From assembly GCF_934202705.1 (NCBI RefSeq), contig NZ_CAKPYE010000002.1, positions 1-64,000 of the forward strand: a stretch of 64,000 bases of DNA. The letters run 5' to 3'. Of the stretch, positions 60,168 to 64,000 are shown in pieces. The position numbers were made by a program, and so were the translations under genes. The notes under the pieces were generated by a model that worked only from the letters and a program-made list of their open reading frames with translations, ran no database searches and was not told the origin of the DNA. Source of the DNA: an uncultured Limosilactobacillus sp. (GTDB taxonomy: Bacteria > Bacillota > Bacilli > Lactobacillales > Lactobacillaceae). How positions within the stretch are numbered: the stretch's first letter is position 1; each line of letters begins with the position of its first letter.

Positions 60168-62066
60168 TTACCAGATGTTCACACGCTCATCCCGTGCTTT
60201 CCACATTGGGTCACCTTCATGAATATGAAAAATCTTAAAGAATTCATCTTGGTTTTGCGCCTGAACATTAGCCCGGAGTTTGTTTGGCGCATGAACATCA
60301 ATCGACAACAATAATTGCATGTATTGAGTTGTTGCCTTCATCCGCCAAATTCGTGCCCAATTAATAAAGAACTCACGGCCTGAATAATCTAATTCCTCTT
60401 GAGCTGCAGCTAAAGCACAGCTTAAGCCACCACCATCAGCAATGTTTTCAGAAACGGTTAGTTTGCCATTCACTGTCTGCCCAGCAAACGGTAAGCCATT
60501 AAATTCATCGATCATCTTCTGCGCTAGCTGTTGAAAATGCTCAGTATCCGCCTTCGTCCACCAATTGTGAAGGTTCCCATATTCATCAAACAGTGCGCCG
60601 TTATTATCAAATGCGTGAGAAATTTCATGGGCAATCACTGCACCAATTCCACCATAATTCTCACTACTGGTTTGCTCGAGACTATAGAATGGCGCCTGGA
60701 GAATTGCTGCTGGGAACACAATAATATTCTTAAATGGATGATAATATGCGTTCACAGTAGCCGCACTCATCTCCCAGCGCATCCGATCAACCGGCTGATT
60801 CCACCGGCTGAACAATTCTCGATTAGCAACTAAACCAAGTTGGATCACATTGTCTAATAAGCTCATTTGGGGATCGACCTTAAGATGATCATACAAGTCT
60901 GGAATTCGGTCGGGGTATCCCACCTGGATCCCAAGTTTAGTTAATTTAGTAATTGCCTTTTGTTTAGTGGCTTCCCCGAGCCAATCGTTATTAGCTAGCC
61001 GTTGTTTATATACGCCAACCATCTGCTTAACCATGTGGGTAACATCAGCTTTAGCCGTCGCACCAAAATACTTGCGACCATAATAATCACCAACCACCTG
61101 ACTATAAATACCACGAGTTAGATAAAAAGCAAATTTACGGTGGTTCACTGGCTTCTTGCTTCCTGACAATGCTCGACCATATTCTCCGCTAATCGTTCGC
61201 AACTCATCTGTCAACAATCCGGCTTGGCCTAACACCTCGTTAACGATCAACCAGCTCTTAAAAATCGTAAAGTGGTCCTTTAAAATCTGGTTGAGCGCTA
61301 ACATGTACTTGGGCTCAGTGACAATGACTTTTGCTGGCGCTGTCCCTAGTAATTCAGTCACCACTTTGCGGATGTCCAACTGATCAGTATGGGCAGCAAA
61401 TTCTTCCAAGCTCTGTGGGTTATACATCTTGCTGTAGTCAGCACTCTCTTCTGCACTTTTCACATGTGGGACTAACAACGAGTCGAACTGGATTGTTTCA
61501 TCAATTAAAACTTCAGCCTGTTCCTCTTCATAACCCAGCCTTTGTAATAATTTATTCGTCATCATTGACCACTGTTTAAGCAGAACCGGCCCTTGTGGAT
61601 TATCTTTGGCATAGTAGTTCTTTTCTGGCAGAATCAACCCTGGAGCAGCAGCAAAAAGTGCATACACAGTCGCGTTCTTCATATCTGCATCAATATCAAA
61701 CGAAACTGGAGAAGCTGATCCTTCTAGGATAAACTGTGCCCAGTGGCTTTGATAGTCCGTATAATCAGTCAGACGATTAAACTGATCCAGTCGATGAAGC
61801 AGTGGTTGAACCCCTTCTTGTTCACGACGGTCAAAATCCTTCGCTAATTGGTAAAGCTTTGTTGCCTCTTGAAGGCGTTGATCTTGAGGTGCTTGCTTAC
61901 TAAACTGATCAAAGTCGGCCATTAATTGTTTATCGACTTGATCAACCAAATCATTAAAGCCACCGGTCGCAGGCTTGTCCTCTGGAATTTGTGCTGTCTT
62001 CAGCCACTCACCATTAACAGCTTCATACAAATCATCTTTTATTTGTGCTTTATTAATTGAACTCAT
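60168..62066 (-). CDS. pepO: M13-family endopeptidase PepO
   Basis: A 632-residue neprilysin-like zinc endopeptidase, cytosolic in LAB since no signal peptide is seen. HExxH lies in VIAHEISHAFDNNGA (about residue 481), with ENIADGGGLSCALAA (about 545) giving the third zinc ligand, and NAYYHPFKNIIVFPA as the substrate-binding block. AAAGGAG precedes the ATG. It degrades oligopeptides (such as casein fragments). Confidence 0.93.
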   Translation of the reverse strand: MSSINKAQIKDDLYEAVNGEWLKTAQIPEDKPATGGFNDLVDQVDKQLMADFDQFSKQAPQDQRLQEATKLYQLAKDFDRREQEGVQPLLHRLDQFNRLTDYTDYQSHWAQFILEGSASPVSFDIDADMKNATVYALFAAAPGLILPEKNYYAKDNPQGPVLLKQWSMMTNKLLQRLGYEEEQAEVLIDETIQFDSLLVPHVKSAEESADYSKMYNPQSLEEFAAHTDQLDIRKVVTELLGTAPAKVIVTEPKYMLALNQILKDHFTIFKSWLIVNEVLGQAGLLTDELRTISGEYGRALSGSKKPVNHRKFAFYLTRGIYSQVVGDYYGRKYFGATAKADVTHMVKQMVGVYKQRLANNDWLGEATKQKAITKLTKLGIQVGYPDRIPDLYDHLKVDPQMSLLDNVIQLGLVANRELFSRWNQPVDRMRWEMSAATVNAYYHPFKNIIVFPAAILQAPFYSLEQTSSENYGGIGAVIAHEISHAFDNNGALFDEYGNLHNWWTKADTEHFQQLAQKMIDEFNGLPFAGQTVNGKLTVSENIADGGGLSCALAAAQEELDYSGREFFINWARIWRMKATTQYMQLLLSIDVHAPNKLRANVQAQNQDEFFKIFHIHEGDPMWKARDERVNIW

Positions 62067-62104
62067 TTTTTTGCTCCTTTAGTTTTTTTAATTATACCGA
62101 ATCG

Positions 62105-62392
62105 TCATTCAAATCGCTTAAGTAATTCATGGCGTGCCTCTAGTGAAAACCACCGATCATGCATTCCCACCAGTTGACTTACTGCCTGATAATCTCCCAA
62201 ATCAATTCGCCCACGGATGAGTTTACTTTCTTGCAGTGCTCGAGCAAACTTAACTATCGCCGGTGTTACTTGATTGTGGAAGAGCTGATTAGGATCTTCA
62301 GGCCAATCTAAGTAGAGCAATTTCTTTGCCATTTGATACTCTGACGTATTCTCCATCGCTAATTGTAAGTAATTTGGTGCTAGTAATTTCAT
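62105..62392 (-). CDS. Small hypothetical protein of the MoxR-VWA operon
   Basis: A 95-residue soluble protein that I do not recognise. It starts directly after the VWA gene stop codon (TAAATG), so it is translationally coupled to it and probably functions with the ATPase-VWA pair. It lies 38 bases before pepO, which may be co-transcribed. Confidence 0.7.
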   Translation of the reverse strand: MKLLAPNYLQLAMENTSEYQMAKKLLYLDWPEDPNQLFHNQVTPAIVKFARALQESKLIRGRIDLGDYQAVSQLVGMHDRWFSLEARHELLKRFE

Positions 62393-63586
62393 TTACTTCT
62401 CCTTCAGATAACTAACCATTGTTGGTACATTGGTCACTGACAATGGCGAATCACTAGTTAATAACCACAAAACGTTTTGATAACCATAATTCTTAATTAC
62501 CGTCTCACCCCAGCCATCAGTCACAATAATAACTGGATTTTGCCGATTCACTCGCTGCTTTTCTAAATAGTCAAAAACTGCCTGGTAGCGTGTTCCACCA
62601 CCTCCGTGGCGTTTCATGGGTAGCCAACAACCCGGCTTCACCAGCCGAGGTTGGCTTTGTACTTTAGCATCAAAGTCACCAACCAGTAGCTCCAGATTAT
62701 TTTTAATCGCCATTGCATTTAATGTGGTAATAATCTGACTGATCGTTTCATCTCTCATTGAGCCAGACTGATCAATAAAAACAGTTAACTTAGTCACATA
62801 GCGGATAATCGTTCCCATTAGTTCAAGACGTTGTGGTTGACGACGATTAAACCGTGCTCTTGTCGACTGCTGACCACGTGGAACCTGCCGAACTAACTGC
62901 CAAAATGCCTGGCAAAATGGTAACTGATATTGATTGGCATGTTCATTAAGGTTGACATTCATCGCCTGTGGTATTAATCCCCGCTGGTGAGCAGTTAAAT
63001 GGTTTCGGCTTTGTTGCAGCAGGCGCCTCAACCGCCCCTCGCGGATTAACTGGTTACCAGCTACAAACCAGCCTCCATGATTTTTTTGCGGATCTTTGAA
63101 ATGGCGCCGACGTAACTCTCCTTGAAGCTTCTTTTGTTGAGCAATTGGTAAATGACGCAATATTTTTAAGTAATAGCCTGAATCTTGCCGAGGAGTCAAA
63201 CGTTGATGGAGAATTTGGCTCATCACTTCCAAGGTCATCGTACCAACCGGAGCTTTGGTCAGATACTGATTAACTGCAATATCGCAAGCCAGCCCCACTA
63301 ATTCCTGATCTGAACAATTTGCATACCGCACCGGATGCTGCCACACAATGTGAAGTGCTTGATGTTTCAGTAGCTGAACTAACTCATCCATTCTTAATGA
63401 TATAACCTTATTACTAACGCTTTGGAGGATCATTTCATCTTGATGCCAGACTAACGAAATTGGTTCATTCTCCTGGTCATTTGTTTCCCGGGAAATATTA
63501 ACTAAGATTTCGCCCATGAGCGGATCTTGCTGCAAAATCTCAGTAATTGCTTGTGAAATTCGTTGTTGCGCGTTCAACTCCCTCAT
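62393..63586 (-). CDS. DUF2201/VWA-domain putative metallopeptidase-like protein
   Basis: A 397-residue protein. The N-terminal DUF2201 region (about 1-170) has LLKHQALHIVWQHP near residue 93, where the family's HExxH is changed to HQALH. The C-terminal VWA-like domain (about 265-395) has a MIDAS motif DQSGSM and VTDGWGE. Such proteins act with MoxR-type AAA ATPases as chaperone-like pairs for protein or metal-cofactor assembly. It starts one base after the upstream ATPase stop codon. Confidence 0.8.
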   Translation of the reverse strand: MRELNAQQRISQAITEILQQDPLMGEILVNISRETNDQENEPISLVWHQDEMILQSVSNKVISLRMDELVQLLKHQALHIVWQHPVRYANCSDQELVGLACDIAVNQYLTKAPVGTMTLEVMSQILHQRLTPRQDSGYYLKILRHLPIAQQKKLQGELRRRHFKDPQKNHGGWFVAGNQLIREGRLRRLLQQSRNHLTAHQRGLIPQAMNVNLNEHANQYQLPFCQAFWQLVRQVPRGQQSTRARFNRRQPQRLELMGTIIRYVTKLTVFIDQSGSMRDETISQIITTLNAMAIKNNLELLVGDFDAKVQSQPRLVKPGCWLPMKRHGGGGTRYQAVFDYLEKQRVNRQNPVIIVTDGWGETVIKNYGYQNVLWLLTSDSPLSVTNVPTMVSYLKEK

Positions 63587-63587
63587 G

Positions 63588-64000
63588 CTACTTCACCACA
63601 ACCTTTTGCAACAATTGATAAAAATTTTTTGCTACATTTTGTCCAGCATTGGCTTGTCGATAAAGTTGTGATAATATTTCCGGGTTTTGATGAGTGAGCT
63701 GGGCAAATTGACGGATAACTGCGTATTGTCCATCCGCACTAACCGTTACTAAATATTGCATCAACCGTCGGAGATACTTTTCATCCACCATTTGAGACGG
63801 GTACTTTTTAATCATCCTGATCAGTAATGTGACCTTATCGGCCTCACTCAACTGATTAAACTCCTCCAGGTGATCATCTGAAACTAAATCTTGAACTGTT
63901 AACCGCCTTTCTTGGTGCAGAACATAATCAGCAAAAGCCGTTCCAACCTCAATTCCCAAATCACCACTAAATAGGTCTGCTATGATTGCCGATCGATCTC
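63588..64000 (-). CDS. MoxR-like AAA ATPase, C-terminal part (cut by the window end)
   Basis: The reading frame remains open to the window end; the residues just inside it read RSAIIADLFSGDLGIEVG. Only the C-terminal helical lid region is visible, ending in a helical bundle (LLQKVVVK). Walker motifs lie outside. Assignment rests on the downstream DUF2201/VWA gene, its usual operon partner, with one base between them. An internal TTG at 63959 is not a true start. Confidence 0.6.
   Translation of the reverse strand, partial: DRSAIIADLFSGDLGIEVGTAFADYVLHQERRLTVQDLVSDDHLEEFNQLSEADKVTLLIRMIKKYPSQMVDEKYLRRLMQYLVTVSADGQYAVIRQFAQLTHQNPEILSQLYRQANAGQNVAKNFYQLLQKVVVK

Noticed and set aside
1..64000. 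CRISPR arrays, tRNA or rRNA genes, insertion sequences, prophage
   Set aside because: No regularly spaced repeats, no cloverleaf with a GTTCGANTC arm, no transposase or phage-type proteins were seen by eye.

Overview
The window looks like chromosomal DNA from an obligately heterofermentative member of the Lactobacillaceae, of Limosilactobacillus or Levilactobacillus type. It carries a full-length xylulose-5-phosphate phosphoketolase, an oxidative pentose-phosphate entry enzyme (glucose-6-phosphate dehydrogenase), a two-subunit LacLM beta-galactosidase with class II GalT and GalK, an NrdI flavoprotein, several LAB-type peptidases and many TTG/GTG starts behind strong AGGAGG sites. The genus is an inference from gene content. 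I see no rRNA, tRNA, CRISPR array, insertion sequence or prophage.

Layout. 1-6.4 kb (minus strand): phosphoketolase, a HAD phosphatase, a C69 dipeptidase, an M50-like membrane protein and a YbaK deacylase. 6.4-13 kb: a GntR/UTRA regulator with a Cof phosphatase, a TIM-barrel epimerase, a DUF1836 protein, a CNNM/CorC-type membrane protein with NrdI, and two tandem paralogous small proteins of unknown function. 13-19.4 kb: VOC protein, MFS permease, zwf, amino-acid permease and a solitary condensation-domain-like acyltransferase.

19.4-39.2 kb is the most distinctive part: a hexuronate/uronoside island. Two divergent promoter regions (about 22.15-22.4 kb and 33.5-33.9 kb) each carry CcpA-type cre boxes and copies of the palindrome CTGATATRTCAG. 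Leftward from the first run uxuB and a D-2-hydroxyacid dehydrogenase; rightward a gluconokinase. Leftward from the second run GH31, uxaC, an aldose-epimerase-like protein, GH28, gudD and beta-glucuronidase; rightward a GPH symporter, a MATE exporter, an FCD-type GntR regulator and a GH30 enzyme. All four glycosidases lack signal peptides, so oligosaccharides or glycosides are probably imported by the GPH carrier and cut inside the cell. Uronates would then be isomerised (UxaC) and reduced (UxuB). No uxuA, kdgK or kdgA lies in the window, but a 2-ketogluconate-reductase-type dehydrogenase and a gluconokinase do, which raises the possibility of a route through gluconate to 6-phosphogluconate and phosphoketolase.

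39.2-44.6 kb: a decayed PAS/DUF438 relic, UspA, an Lrp regulator, PepF coupled to a dicarboxylic amino-acid symporter, and a YczE-type membrane protein. 44.7-51.4 kb: the leftward galK-galT-galR-lacL-lacM cluster, with a perfect 20-bp palindrome just downstream of the galK promoter and an excellent cre in front of lacL. 51.4-64 kb: a CE2-like esterase operon with a tyrosine phosphatase and a PEBP protein, a polar amino-acid ABC transporter, a hydroxyacid dehydrogenase with a GreA-family protein, an OFA-type MFS carrier, and a leftward run of a MoxR ATPase (cut by the window end), a VWA protein, a small protein, PepO and a macrodomain protein.
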